A stretch of DNA of 64,000 nt from the NCBI GenBank assembly GCA_035771165.1, contig JAWNZC010000408.1:372001-436000 (forward strand), given 5' to 3'. Shown piece after piece: positions 21,601 to 34,860 of this stretch. Below the pieces are notes generated by a model. That model worked only from the letters and a program-made list of their open reading frames with translations, was not told the origin of the DNA and did not search any database. This DNA comes from Paragorgia papillata. Lineage: Eukaryota > Cnidaria > Anthozoa > Scleralcyonacea > Coralliidae. Each line of letters begins with the position of its first letter. The first letter of the stretch is position 1. A program made the translations under genes and the position numbers.

Positions 21601-24600
21601 GTTGACACAGGAAGCTTTTCATGGCTTTTGTTGTTATTTTGTGGCTTTAAGCCTTCGAATTAGATGGAATATTGACTAAAAAGCGTGGGCCCCGGGCACG
21701 TTACCCAGGCACGGTACCCGGGTATACTACCCCAACGTACAGTGCCACAGAGTACAGTGCTCAGTTTTTATTATAGTTTGAGTTGGAAACCACGAAAAAG
21801 TCGTGTTCACATTAATTCCCGTGCCCGGGCACCGGTACCTGCGCACCTAGTCTGAACAGGGGGTTTATATTAAAGTCCATCTTTTCAAGTGAAAATAAGT
21901 TCCCTCCCTCTAGGCCCCCACCTTATACCCCCTTCCGCAGTGCACCTCTTTAGTATATCATTCCATTCACATCCTTCAAGTATTAAGGCTTATGAGGACA
22001 TCTAAAACATAAATTTTTACTGTTTTGACTTGACTGTTAAGTCTTTTTTGTTTACGTAATTTTTACTTCATCATGAAGGACTTAATTTTATTTTGTTTGT
22101 TTGGTGCAATTTAACGTCAATTTAGGAATGCTATTTTTTCATTGTAAATTAGGTGGTAAATGCAAAGGGTGGAGTGATTTTTCGGAATGGCATGCGGCAT
22201 GCACAGGGGTGGAAAAAGTATTGGACCACGGGACCATTTACAGTTGGAAATAGTGAAATACAGAATGCAACATGTGAAACAATCCTTTCACAAATTCACA
22301 TTGGCACGCTTGTTGCTTATGGAAATGAATAACGCGCGCGAGGTCAGATCACTCGGTCACTTGGATGCAAGGAGAGCGAGGGGTAAACTTGCAAAGACTG
22401 GGCATGCATGGCATAGCCGCTTGTGGAATGAGTTGTGGAATGATACTGAGAAAATGCGATTTTTTGCGTTGCTTAAGTCAGAAACCTGGTTTACTGTCTA
22501 ACTTACAGGTAACCAGACGCGCTAGCATCTTTATACCTGGATTTTATGGGTCACCTATAACTATTACAAAAACTGCAACCTAAGTCACAAATCTGAAATT
22601 TGAAAAACCGCTCAGTCGGGTCAGGTTAGCTTAAATGCTAAAGACGGTTTGTGACTAGGGTTAAGGTTTTTGCATAAGTTAGGTGACCCAGAAAATCTCA
22701 TTTTACGGTATAAAGATTAAGACGATATAATGCAGCCGCTGGTCGGTCTTGTTATGATATCTGACTGAAGTGACGCAGAAAATCGTAATTTTTGCCATTG
22801 CACAACTCGTTTACATACCACATGCCATTTCGCAAAGTCGTTCTGCGTGTCTTTCACATTTTCTGTAAATTAGGAACCTTGATATTCCGAATTTTTGATA
22901 TTTCGAATTTTCCTTTATTCAATGATGTTTTCGAATTCATCTTCTAGGTTGGAGTTAGCATTTTAATTGAGCCTATTACAACAATACCTGGATATTTTTT
23001 AAAAGACACAAAACAAGGCAAGTGTAGTACAAGGTCTTAAGGTGGCTTGATAGGAAAAAGTTATGAACAATTATATTTTATTTGTGCCTCATTCTAGTTC
23101 CTTGCATAGCTCTAGTGTCAGTGTTGATAATTGAAAAGTTTTACACTTGCAGTATTTGTCTATCTGGACAAATTACATTTATTATAATATGCAAATTTAG
23201 TGCAAATTAGGATTTCTGAACTCATTAGAACAAAGATTTCTCCCCTACTGAAAACTGCACTGTCTAATACTTTTCAAAACCCAAGTCCTATAGGGCCGTG
23301 CAAGGAGCTAACGCAGCACGAATCTATACTCATGAAAAGTTTCAGAGGGAAAAATCTGATTATTTATAGATTTTTCCTATCGAGCCACCTTAAAAAACCA
23401 TAAAGCCCATGTCCTTAAATTATCATAGCTTAAAAAACCATAAAGCCCATGTCCTTTAAGGTGGCTCCATACAGTTTCTTGAAAAATGGAAAATACAAGT
23501 TTGAGAGTCCAAAACGCGCGCATAAACAATTCGGAAAAAGTGTTAAAAAATGTTATGCATAGTTAAACATTCTAAAAATCAAAAACTGTTACCAAATAAA
23601 TAGCAACAGTTGTTGCTATGGCAACAATAACGTTTCAAAATGGCTGCCAATTACCCTTTAAACTAATTTAATTCGGAAAAAACTTTGGTGACCGCCAATT
23701 TTTTTTTCATTAAAACTTTTCTTGAAGTATGAGTAATCAATAGGCCGATTTAAAAAAAATTCTGTAGAACGAATAATTTTTTCCCCGGAAAAATCATGTT
23801 TGTTAATTTTTAAAAAAATTGGATCTACAAAATTTCTTTAAAATTGGTTACTCATACTTCAAGAAAAGTTTTAATGAAAAAAAAAGGGGGGTCACCAAAG
23901 TGTTTTTCGAATTAAATTAGTTTGAAGGCTAATTGGCAGCCATTTTGAAACGTCATTGTTGCCATAGCAACAACTGTTGCTATTTATTTGGTAACAGTTT
24001 TTGATTGTCAGACTGTTTAACTATGCATAACATTTAGTTTTATTCTTTTTCCGAATTGTTTATGCACGTGTTTTGGACTCTCAAACTTGTATTTTCCATT
24101 TTTCTAGAAACTGTATGGAGCCACCTTAAATTATCATTGCTAAAATTATTCGTGAGCTATATATGAATTTAATTCTTTGAAAGTTTTCATGGCGATAATG
24201 TAATATGATATTCCTGAAATAAGTTTTGTGGAAACACCACGTAAAATATTTATTACAATTTATTACATTGTATTCTTACGTGATCAATTAAATCACGTAA
24301 GAATACAATGGCGTATCACGTTAATTTTATTAATTAGAAAACAAAATGAAGAATGTTCTCGGAATAGGGCACACCACGTGCTGTATAATGGCTATCCCTC
24401 CTGAGAAATAGTGCGGTGTTTCGCAATCTCAATAGATTATCTTGTTCTTCGCGTGAAGTATTGCTTGTCGCTGGTTAAGAGTGACGACTCTTCCCACTTA
24501 ATACGATTATCATACTTCCAAGCGTGTCATGGCAACAGCAGATTTATCATGTAGACTAGACTATAGACTAGACTATAGACTAGACTATAGACTAGACTAT

Positions 24601-27600
24601 AGACTAGACTATAGACTAGACTATAGACTAGACTATAGACTAGACTATAGACTAGACTATAGACTAGACTATAGACTAGACTAGACTATAGACTAGACTA
24701 TATGAATTTGAGCCGCTAGTGTCTAATAACTTTGATAAAGTCCTAGTCCTAGTCTATAATCTAGTCTAGTCCTAGTCTATAATCTAGTCTAGTCCTAGTC
24801 TATAATCTATAGTCTAGTCCTAGTCTATAATCCAGTCTAGTCCTAGTCTATAATCTAGTCTAGTCCTAGTCTATAATCTATAGTCTATAGTCTATAGTCT
24901 ATAGTCTATAGTCTATAGTCTATAGTCTATAGTCTATAGTCTATAGTCTATAGTCTATAGTCTATAGTCTATAGTCTATAGTCTATAGTCTATAGTCTAT
25001 ATAGTCTATAGTCTATATATAGTCTATAATCTATAGTCTAGTCCTAGTCTATAATCTATAGTCTAGTCCTAGTCTATAATCTATAGTCTAGTCCTAGTCT
25101 ATAATCTATAGTCTAGTCCTAGTCTATAATCTATAGTCTAGTCCTAGTCTATAATCTATAGTCTAGTCCTAGTCTATAATCTAGTCTAGTCCTAGTCTAT
25201 AATCTATAGTCTAGTCCTAGTCTATAATCTATAGTCTAGTCCTAGTCTATAATCTATAGTCTAGTCCTAGTCTATAATCTATAGTCTAGTCCTAGTCTAT
25301 AATCTATAGTCTAGTCCTAGTCTATAATCTATAGTCTAGTCCTAGTCTATAATCTATAGTCTAGTCCTAGTCTATAATCTATAGTCTAGTCCTAGTCTAT
25401 AATCTATAGTCTAGTCCTAGTCTATAATCTAGTCTAGTCCTAGTCTATAATCTATAGTCTAGTCCTAGTCTATAATCTATAGTCTAGTCCTAGTCTATAA
25501 TCTAGTCTAGTCCTAGTCTATAATCTATAGTCTATAGTCTATAGTCTATAGTCTATAGTCTATAGTCTATAGTCTATAGTCTATATAGTCTATAGTCTAT
25601 AGTCTATAGTCTATAGTCTATAGTCTATAGTCTATAGTCTATAGTCTATAGTCTATAGTCTATAGTCTATAGTCTAGTCTAGTCTATAGTCTAGTCCTAG
25701 TCTATAATCTAGTCTATAGTCTATAGTCTAGTCTAGTCTAGATTTTATGCAACATGTCTTGTGCTCCTTCAGGCGAGTAGTGAGATTCCTTCCCGTTTCC
25801 CCGATGTATACCAAGCCACATTCACACGGAATGCATGCATGCGATACACTCCAGGCTTAGATAACCAATTTTTCTAAGTGTACATGATGAATACTTTGTT
25901 TAAGAGTTGTAAGAAACGTTAGATAAGATCATTCTAACTCAGAAATTGAGCCGCTGAATTTGAGCCGCTAGTGTCTAATAACTTTGATAAAGTCCTAGTC
26001 CTAGTCTATAATCTAGTCTCCTAGTCTAGTCTAGTCCTAGTCTATAATCTAGTCTAGTCCTAGTCTATAATATATAGTCTAGTCCTAGTCTATAATCTAG
26101 TCTAGTCCTAGGGGGCTTTCCATTTACATGGTTAGACCGGTCAGTCCGGTTAAATGGAACACGATTCGTTTGAGGCCTGGGATGGTCAGACTGGAAAATT
26201 TGGTCCTAATCAAAAGCAAGTCCATTCTGGCCGGACTGACCGGTCTAACCTTATCAATTGGAAAGCGCCCCTAGTCTATAGTCTAGTCTAGTCCTAGTCT
26301 ATAATCTAGTCTAGTCCTAGTCTATAATCTAGTCTAGTCCTAGTCTATAATCTATAGTCTAGTCCTAGTCTATAATCTAGTCTAGTCCTAGTCTATAATC
26401 TAGTCTAGTCCTAGTCAATAATCTATAGTTTATCAGTTTACTACCAAACTGTTATGTGTTATTACCCTCATTAAATAAAGTTGTTTATGTTTATGTTTAT
26501 AGTCTAGTCCTAGTCTATAATCCAATCTATAAGTCTGTAGTCTATAGTCTATAGTCTATAGTCTATAGTCTATAGTCTATAGTCTATAGTCTATAGTCTT
26601 TTGTCTATAGTCTATAGTCTATAGTCTATAGTCTATAGTCTATAGTCTATAGTCTATAGTCTATAGTCTATAGTCTAGTCTAGTCATCTGCCTCTTCTTG
26701 GTAAGTTCATGGCTGCCATCTTTTGCATTCACAACGTTGTTATGCTGTTCTCTTGTAATTTCGATTTCATTTTATCCCACGTGCTGGGGACTTCATTAGA
26801 GCTAACTAACAAATGCAAATGTAAACATTTGTTGGTTTATAAGCTCTAATAAACTCCCGAGCACACCACGTGGAATTTAACTTCATTAACATGGTGTATT
26901 CTTTTGTGTACTTTTACATACTGTATTTCCATGCATGTATGCAAACATCAAATGTCTGTCTTCTTTGAACTGTTTTTAGCTGTGAGGATCTTGAAAATGT
27001 TGGATTGTGATAATGTTGAATTAGAATTTGTAAGTGATATACTTTCTACTGTAATAAATTTAGTTGCCACTTGAACAACATAATAATAAGCAAGAAAGCT
27101 GCTAAGTTCGAACTGAATATAATAGTTGAAAAGTAGAACGAAAGAGCTGTACTACGCCGAAATTTTAGTGGCTGTAGGCTCTATATAGTAAAGCGAAATA
27201 TTTACAGAACCGCTTTCTATTGCAAAACTCTATCTTTACTCTTACTGTAACTCAACGACGAACTATAGCTTCAAGTCTAGGCTGCTTCTTAGCACGTAAT
27301 TGTGACGTCACCTGTGCATCTATATAACTGCTTGAACAGTTGTTGTACTGTTGTGTGTTGTGTTGTGTTGTGTTGTGTTGTGTTGTGTTGTGTTGTGTTG
27401 TGTTGTGTTGTGTTGTGTTGTGTTGTGTTGTGTTGTGTTGTGTTGTGTTGTGTTGTGCATGTTGTGTTGTGGACTTGTGGTGTGGTGTGTGATGTGTTGT
27501 TATCTGTTATCATGTATTTACATTTAGAATGAATCTAACCTGTTTTTTGTTTTGAGCGCCATTATAGATAGAATATGCAAAAAATAGAAACCATTTTCTG

Positions 27601-30600
27601 TATTTTCGTTAAGTTGTAGAAACACGGAAGGGAGAACGAATAATTGAAAGCATAAGCTATCTACAATTCTCGTAAATCACTAAAATAACTTGTGCTTAAT
27701 TATAGGGAGCCAGGCTACACATTAATACTAACTGTAGCTTAACCCCTACTAAGAGCGACTGGTATCGGGCTCCCTGTCAAATCTCCCCGCTTTCAATAAC
27801 AGCCGCTTTCAATAACTATCATTCAATCAATGATTAGATTACTTTTCAAGAATCTTATTTCGAGCTTTTTATTTTAGGATTTCTTTCATGCTCAAAGAAC
27901 TCATGGAAATCTGACAAACACTCTCAAAGAATACTTGCCATACATAGGTATGATGCATACTATATATAATATTAAAAAGGAAAATGGGGAAACTTTACTA
28001 GTAGTTAGAATATTATAACTTATTGGATTCATCTAAGCCCAATATGGCAAAATATTTAAGTCGAAAATTCAATATTGGGCGAGACCGAATGTTGAGCCTA
28101 ATATTAAAATGTGAGGCTTAAATATTTTCCATATCGGGCGAAGATGAATCCAATAGGTGTTTTATTATATCAAACAAATAATCGTGCAGTTGCATGGCAA
28201 GTAATTACCTTGTGCACCTCATCGTAAGATATTGGGCTGGCACGTGACGCTAATGTAGACATTTGATTGGACGATTAATTGCGAGGGTATAATAAACATG
28301 TATATATACTGTGTATTTGTATGTGCGATAGGTCTAATCAGTCCATTGATGAGGTCCTGGAGTGGAGAATTTGTGGCCGTATCGTAGATGTTTGGCCCAT
28401 AGAAAAAGACCTATAGATGCGGGTCCAATTGAAATTATATTTTGCCTTCATAAACCCGCCATTTTGAATTTTGCATGCAAGGTTGGAAGGAGGGTCACGT
28501 CAGCGCAGCTTATTGTCCTGTCAAAAATATTTTACCATAGTCCACTCCACATGGTCACCAACCGCCGTTAAAAACTGTGTTAAAAGATGAGTTCCCTTTG
28601 CCCTTATAAATCGGACTGGAGACACAATGCTGTAAATTTATCTTTATAAATACTTTCGTGCCAACAATGCCTATAAAATATTAACGTTGTAATATTAGTA
28701 AAAGTAATAATGCTTGGACATATAAGGATATACATTTGTCATGAATCTATCCTTATACGTCCGAAAATTGTTGCTTTCACAGGGCTCAAAATAACGGCCG
28801 GTCACCGGTCAATGACCTGCCAAATTTTTAATGCGACCGGTCAAATTTGTATAACGCCGGTCATTTTGACCGGTCATATTACTGGCAATTAATTGTATAT
28901 TTGTATTACTTTCCATTTGAAGGAACTTAAAATGATTGTTGTTGTGCTGTTGTAGACCCGTTTCATAATGTCTGATATACATTGAAGTAAACTATGCATG
29001 CATTTCCTTTTTATGACAAACGTTCATACCAGTACTATAGCTTATATATATATAGCGTAGAATATACTTTACATGTTTTTTGTTGTGTTGTGGGTTTGTT
29101 GTTTGTTTTGTTTTTTTCAGTGTTTTTTGTTTGTTTGTTTTTGTTTGTTTGTTTGTTGTTGTTGTTGTTGGGGGTTGTTGGTTTTTTTTTTTGGGGGGGG
29201 GGGGGGGGCGGGGTGGCGTCGTGAAATTTGACCGGTCAAAAATCGCCTTTGACCGGTCACAATTGGAACTGACCAGTCACCATGACCGGCGTAACATGAA
29301 ATGTTATTTTGAGCCCTGCTTTTACCAATATCACAACAATCATATTTAGACATTGTTGTGTATGTTTATAAAGAAGAAATTTATACCTCATTGTGTCACT
29401 ACGCAATCACCTTTTTGACTCAGTCTGCAGTGCAGGCGTTTCTGTGACCTCGAGGTGTTTTCGATCTGGATGTGCATAAGGTGAGCAATATCTGATTGAA
29501 GGTTTGTCTTTTTTGTTTTGTTACCATTGGTATATGTACCAATGTTTTGTTTTATGTACCATTGGTAGACACTCACTATAGAAATACAAAGTAAATTAGC
29601 TACATGCAGTGCTCAACGTTTTTATAATCGATTGAAACGATTTCGATTGAAACGATTAATATTTGAAGGCTTTGAAACGGCAAAAACCAGAAACAAATGT
29701 AGCGTACTGAAAACACGCTAATCCGTATGTGTGTGTAGACATAAATATCAGTACTGAATAAAGATGCAGCTGATAAGATTTCAATATCGGTTATCCAAAC
29801 ACCATTACATCTCATCTTACTCATGGCTAAATAATTCCGGCAGTTGTCAATGCTCTTAATTGTGTAATTCATGTTACTAAATCTGCAGTCAATTTTAATG
29901 AGACAACTACTGTTGATCCAGTTAGTCTTGAGGAAATAAATACAATTATACATATAGGTCATTTGGGAGAATTTCATTATGTTTCTACTGTGAGTGTTTC
30001 TACTGACAAACCTGAATCTATTCAAACTGAAAACAATAACAAAGTTCCTAATTTACCTAATACAAAGGTTTTGCCAAAATTTTCATCGTGTGAAACATTT
30101 CCAATGTAACACTCGGGTTGACTTCAGGTTTCATTCTGGATTAACACTCAATCCAGATCCATGTTATCAGCCCCTTACTTATTTAACTGTTGTCTCACAT
30201 CCTATTTCTATTAGCCTGCAGTGCAGGCGTGAGCCTGCCATCTATATTTCTATCCGTGAGTCGGCCTCAAGTGCCTTTGATTAATTAAGCTTGTTGCCCT
30301 GGTAGACCACAATGCATTGCGAATTCAAGATGGCGCCGCTATTGGTGAAAAGGTCCATTCCTCCCCCAAATAATCGAAATAAGCAAAATATTGGATCGAA
30401 ATATTTCAATAAAAATTATGATACACTGTGAAAAAATGCCATTTAACACCGTTATATTTTCCTGAAATGTGCCTTCAAAACGACGTTTCAGGGACCCAAA
30501 TTTTAAACATTTTCTGGCGGTAGGTACAAAAGAATATTATATTGGATGCTATTGTACCTACCAACGTATCTTTGTCCTCTAAATATCAGGGGATTGATTG

Positions 30601-33600
30601 CAATCCACCAATTGTGCGACGTTTAGCGCATACCTTAAAGGTCAACTAAACCTTTTGAAGTTATATTTTCTTCTGAAAGGGTTATCATCTAACTTAGCAA
30701 AAGTAAAGAAAAATATGAATTTCGAGGTAAAGAAAATAATTTATCAGCAAAGCCTTCTTATGTCTTCATGAAGCATGACCGCGTTTCTAGGAGAATGGGT
30801 ACTCCATTGTCTTTGACGTCATGCCGGTAAAACCCACCAATCACCTTGTTGTTTATTACCGGTATGACATCACAAGGTACTAGTACCAGTCTTTATTTCG
30901 CGCGGTCGTCATTCACACGAGTTCAGCAAAAGGAGCAAAAACTCAAATTTATACAGTTCATAAAAGTGGAACCGAGTGACTGGTTTCAATTATTTCTTCG
31001 GTTTAAATTTAACTTGTCTGACTTAACGGGAAATAGAATAACCTGGAAACGTATAGTTGCCCTTTAATGAACGTAAAACAAAAGATTGCGCTTTGATGTT
31101 CACCGCGTTTCCAGACAATTTAATTCTCAGCGACTGGTTGACTCTAACAAGATTTAAACTCGCACCTTCGGGTAGCGGTCAGCCGCTCTATATAGTACAA
31201 ATACAGGCAGGACCCAGTTAAAAATAACTAGTTCATAGGGCATAGAAGAAGTTGGGGTCCAACTTTCAAAAGTGACGACACAATCCTAAGGGGGTTCGGA
31301 GGCGACGTACCAACCATGGCCACCATGACGTAACGTGCAACCCAGCAATAGACGATTTTAATTCAGACGAATTGTTTAAATTTTATTCGACGAAAGTGCG
31401 ACGTATAACTCGATTAAATTCGACACACGAATTAAATTCGTCTCGGCAATTAAATTCGTCTGAATCAGACGGATAGTGCGACGATAATCAATGCATGTTC
31501 GTTTGTTACACGACGACTTATCGTTGCGTCTTAAATGAATTAAATGATTCTCTTCTGTCTGTGACAATTCGGCGCCATTTTTTCAAGGAATCGTTTTCAG
31601 GCTCAACGCGTCCACATAAAAAAAATTAAATTCGGCTTAAATTCGACGTTTAACTCGACGTCGCATTTACGTCGCATTACCGACGAAGTTAATCCGAATT
31701 AAATTCGTCTGAATTAAATTCGTCTATTGTACGACATTTAGCGCAGGCCTAATATTCATAGAGCAACGCTGCTATTGGCTGATTGCTTGATTATACCAAG
31801 AATGCAATGTGTTTAGCAAGCGTGAAAGTGCACAAGCGTGAACAAAAACTTAGAACAAAGATAGTATCCGGTATAGTGTGAAATGACTCGGCACGAAACG
31901 GCACATAATTATGCCGTACGATACAACCAATCACCACGCTCTATTCTATTAATTTACTTTAACGATTTCGTTTTTAACGATGTACCTAAACGATTTCGAA
32001 CTCCGTTCACACTGGAGCTGAAACGGCACAAAAATCTATCCGATAAAAGATGTACCTCTTTCGAGATCGCAGCGGCGCGCAGCGGCGCAGCGACACAGAA
32101 ATTGTGCCGGAGCAGGCGTTTTGTGTGTGTACAGAAGGCTTTCGTGTCGGCACGAAAGCTATCCGGTGTAGTGTGAACGGGACCTGAGTCAACGCATATT
32201 AGTTCGCGTTGACTTCGGCAGTGTAAGGAAATCATGAAATGTTCTCTACTTGTACTAGGTTATATTCAAGTTAGCCAAGTGCCTGGAAGAGGTGAACCAA
32301 ACTCGTCTGGTGAATTAAATTATTCCTACATATTTCAACTACTACGTGACTTGGGTTACAATAAGTGGATTGGTTGTGAATACAGCCCACAAGGTACATT
32401 AATTTACTGTTACTCGTAGCGGGGGTGGTGGTGGTGGGGGAGGGGGGTGCCACTCTCAAAAATCTTCTGCACCTTTAAAAATCCGCAAAAATCTCACAAA
32501 ATCAAAAAAAATTCCAAGAATGTCAAAGAAACCTCAACAAAATCCCCAAATTTGATAGTGATAGACCCCTCAACCCAATGGTCAATCGTCCGATCAAGGA
32601 GTTAACCTTGCTTGTAAAGCTTATCGGCCACGCCAGGGATTAAAAGCAGTAAAAGCACCCAAGTGGACGTTTAAAGTGCATACGACATGAAAATTCAGTT
32701 TGTTTTATTCGAAAGATCACTTAAAATGATAGAATAACATCTTTTGCAGTTTTTTGTTTCCTTGCTTCGTTCTTGAGATATTTCAGTTTCTTTGATATAT
32801 GTAAGGCTACGTCCACACGTATCCGGATTTTTTTGAAAACGCAACATTTTGTTACGGATTGGCCTTCCGTCCACACGTAAACGATGAAGCGGTTATCAAA
32901 AACGGTTCTTTTCGAAGACGATCTCCAAAGTGTGGATGCGGAAAACGGATAAAAAAAGTTGCGTTTTCAAACGAAAACGAATACGTGTGGACAAGGCCTA
33001 AATGTCAAATGTTGTGACGTACACGTGCATAATGACTTAGTAGAGAAGGTTCTATATCTTTGATATAATCAGACGAAACTACTTAAAAGATAGATAGATA
33101 GATAGATAAATCGTTTAATAAAATACAACATCTGGCAGTCGATGACTGAATTACATGTGTAGATAAAAATTAACATCTTGGTATAGGTAATACTGTTAAA
33201 AAAAGAAATTATATTCTGACGTAACTATTTAAAAAAAAAGAAGAAAAAATGGAAACTATTTACAATGCATGGTTCTTCGCGTAATGTATGAGTATATGTT
33301 TGTACGTAGGCGTGGAATTTCAAAAGTTCTCCTTTTACATAGTCGTGCGGTAGTAGAGCTTGTCCTAGGTGGTAGAAGTTCTGCAAGCTTGTGATCTTTA
33401 TCTGAAACAATATCGTTGAAAAGTTTGAAGATAAGGATTCTCGTTCTCGTGTGAAGGCCAGCTTTTTCAATAGCATCAGTGTAAGAGACATTAGGGAAGA
33501 TTATGCGCATTGCTTGTTTTTGAATACGTTCAATGCCGTCTGGGAGATATTGTGGGAGACTACTATGAAACAGTTGGCATGCATACTCTAGGACAGATCT

Positions 33601-34825
33601 AATACAACTACAATAAAAATTAACTAAGTTAGCCGTGGCCACATCGGCACGCTTTAGCTGTCTCAGTGTTATGGGAGAAAGACACGCACACGCTTCCTTC
33701 AGATTAAGTTTGGTTTTATAAGAGCAAAGATATATAGCTTTTTCCACTAAGTCATTATGCACATGTACGTCACATCATTTGACATTTACATATCAAACAA
33801 ACTGAAATATCTCAAAAACGAAGCAAGGAAACGAAAAACTGCAAAAGATGTTATTCTGTCATTTTAAGTGTTCTTTCAAATAAGACAAACTTAACTTTCA
33901 CGTCATATGCACTTTAAGCTTCACTATAGTCTAACGCTGATCGGTCCCGAAACGTAGATTTTATATTCCGACGTAACATTTAGAGCAAATAGCAGTCCTG
34001 AGCGAACACATAATGGCAATTTGTAATGAACAGCCCTGCACCCCCCGCAAGTTTAGAATGTATCCATAGGTGTGGGGGGAGGGGGTAAATTACCCTCCCA
34101 CAATGATTGAAAAACTTGAAGAAAGTGCGGGGAAATTCGGGTGATTTCGATATGTATCTGTGTGAGTGGCTATTAATTTCCAGGCAAAAAACAGAATCGG
34201 ACTGCTGCGCCTGCTTACGTCTATGACTAGTGTACCAACAATTTTTGTCGTGCAGCTTAGCTTGTTGTTTAGGTATGTTTGTCTGTATTGCCTGTGCTGA
34301 TTGTGTATGTAGTACTGACTATTACGTTAGTCTATACAAGAAGCCCGAGTACCAGCGTATTATGGGTAATCGCGGGTACCCATTTCCAAAACTACCTGCA
34401 TGAATGCACGGCCAACCCCCATTGTCATCGAGTGGCCAATTGTTGATCATCATGGGTTCGCAACCTCGTTTGAAATTGGTAGGGTGGGAAAAGGCCCTGG
34501 CATCGGCTGGTGGACTCTGCATCTTCATTGGTTCATTTTAAACCTTCCTCGTGAAACATATTTATGCATAGTTTTGTGCCAGTTATGATCAAATAGCTTC
34601 AACGGGACCACCAGCGGGACCACGGGACTGCAAGAATGATTTTGCATACTAAACTAAATTGCTAATTCATTACACCGAGTATGTCTGGGTGCTTTGACCA
34701 AACGATGCCAGGGCCTTTTCCCGCCCTCCCAATTTCAAAAACGCCCTGGGAACGAGGTTACATGACTCGTCCAAAATGTTGAGTTTTTTTTTAGTTAACT
34801 ACTGTGATAACTGATTTATATCTGC

Positions 34826-34860
<35 letters not shown>

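Larger units (their letters stand above)
24551..26687. repeat. 2.1-kb TAGTC/TATAGTC minisatellite (HYI intron 5)
   Basis: The left block (24551-24702) is TATAGACTAGAC repeats. The rest is the opposite orientation: TATAGTC heptamers, and a longer unit CTAGTCCTAGTC + TATAATCTATAGT repeated many times. A unique ~65-bp spacer (GAATTTGAGCCGCTAGTGTC...) occurs twice (24704 and 25955), so a larger block was duplicated. The array is interrupted by a Penelope-like fragment (25742-25853), a MITE (26111-26270) and a short AATAAA-type tail near 26460-26500. Confidence 0.9.
32675..33913. mobile_element. TTAA-flanked piggyBac-type MITE containing two later insertions
   Basis: The arms AGTGCATACGACATGAAA and TTTCACGTCATATGCACT are flanked by TTAA at 32671-32674 and 33914-33917. 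The left arm is split by the 32805-32998 MITE and the centre by a LINE (33090-33760). Rejoined sense matches such as AAATGTCAAATGTTGTGACG against the right arm confirm the original element. Confidence 0.75.

Noticed and set aside
24551..26687. CRISPR-like array
   Set aside because: The units are short, contiguous and grade into one another, with no spacers of constant length. It is a minisatellite in a eukaryotic intron.
27289..27532. Open frames of Thr/Gln/His or Cys/Val repeats on both strands
   Set aside because: Direct translations of the TGTTG microsatellite.
31140..31200. Possible tRNA gene
   Set aside because: GGTGCGAGTTTAAATC on the - strand resembles box B, but no full cloverleaf forms. 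At most a SINE scrap.
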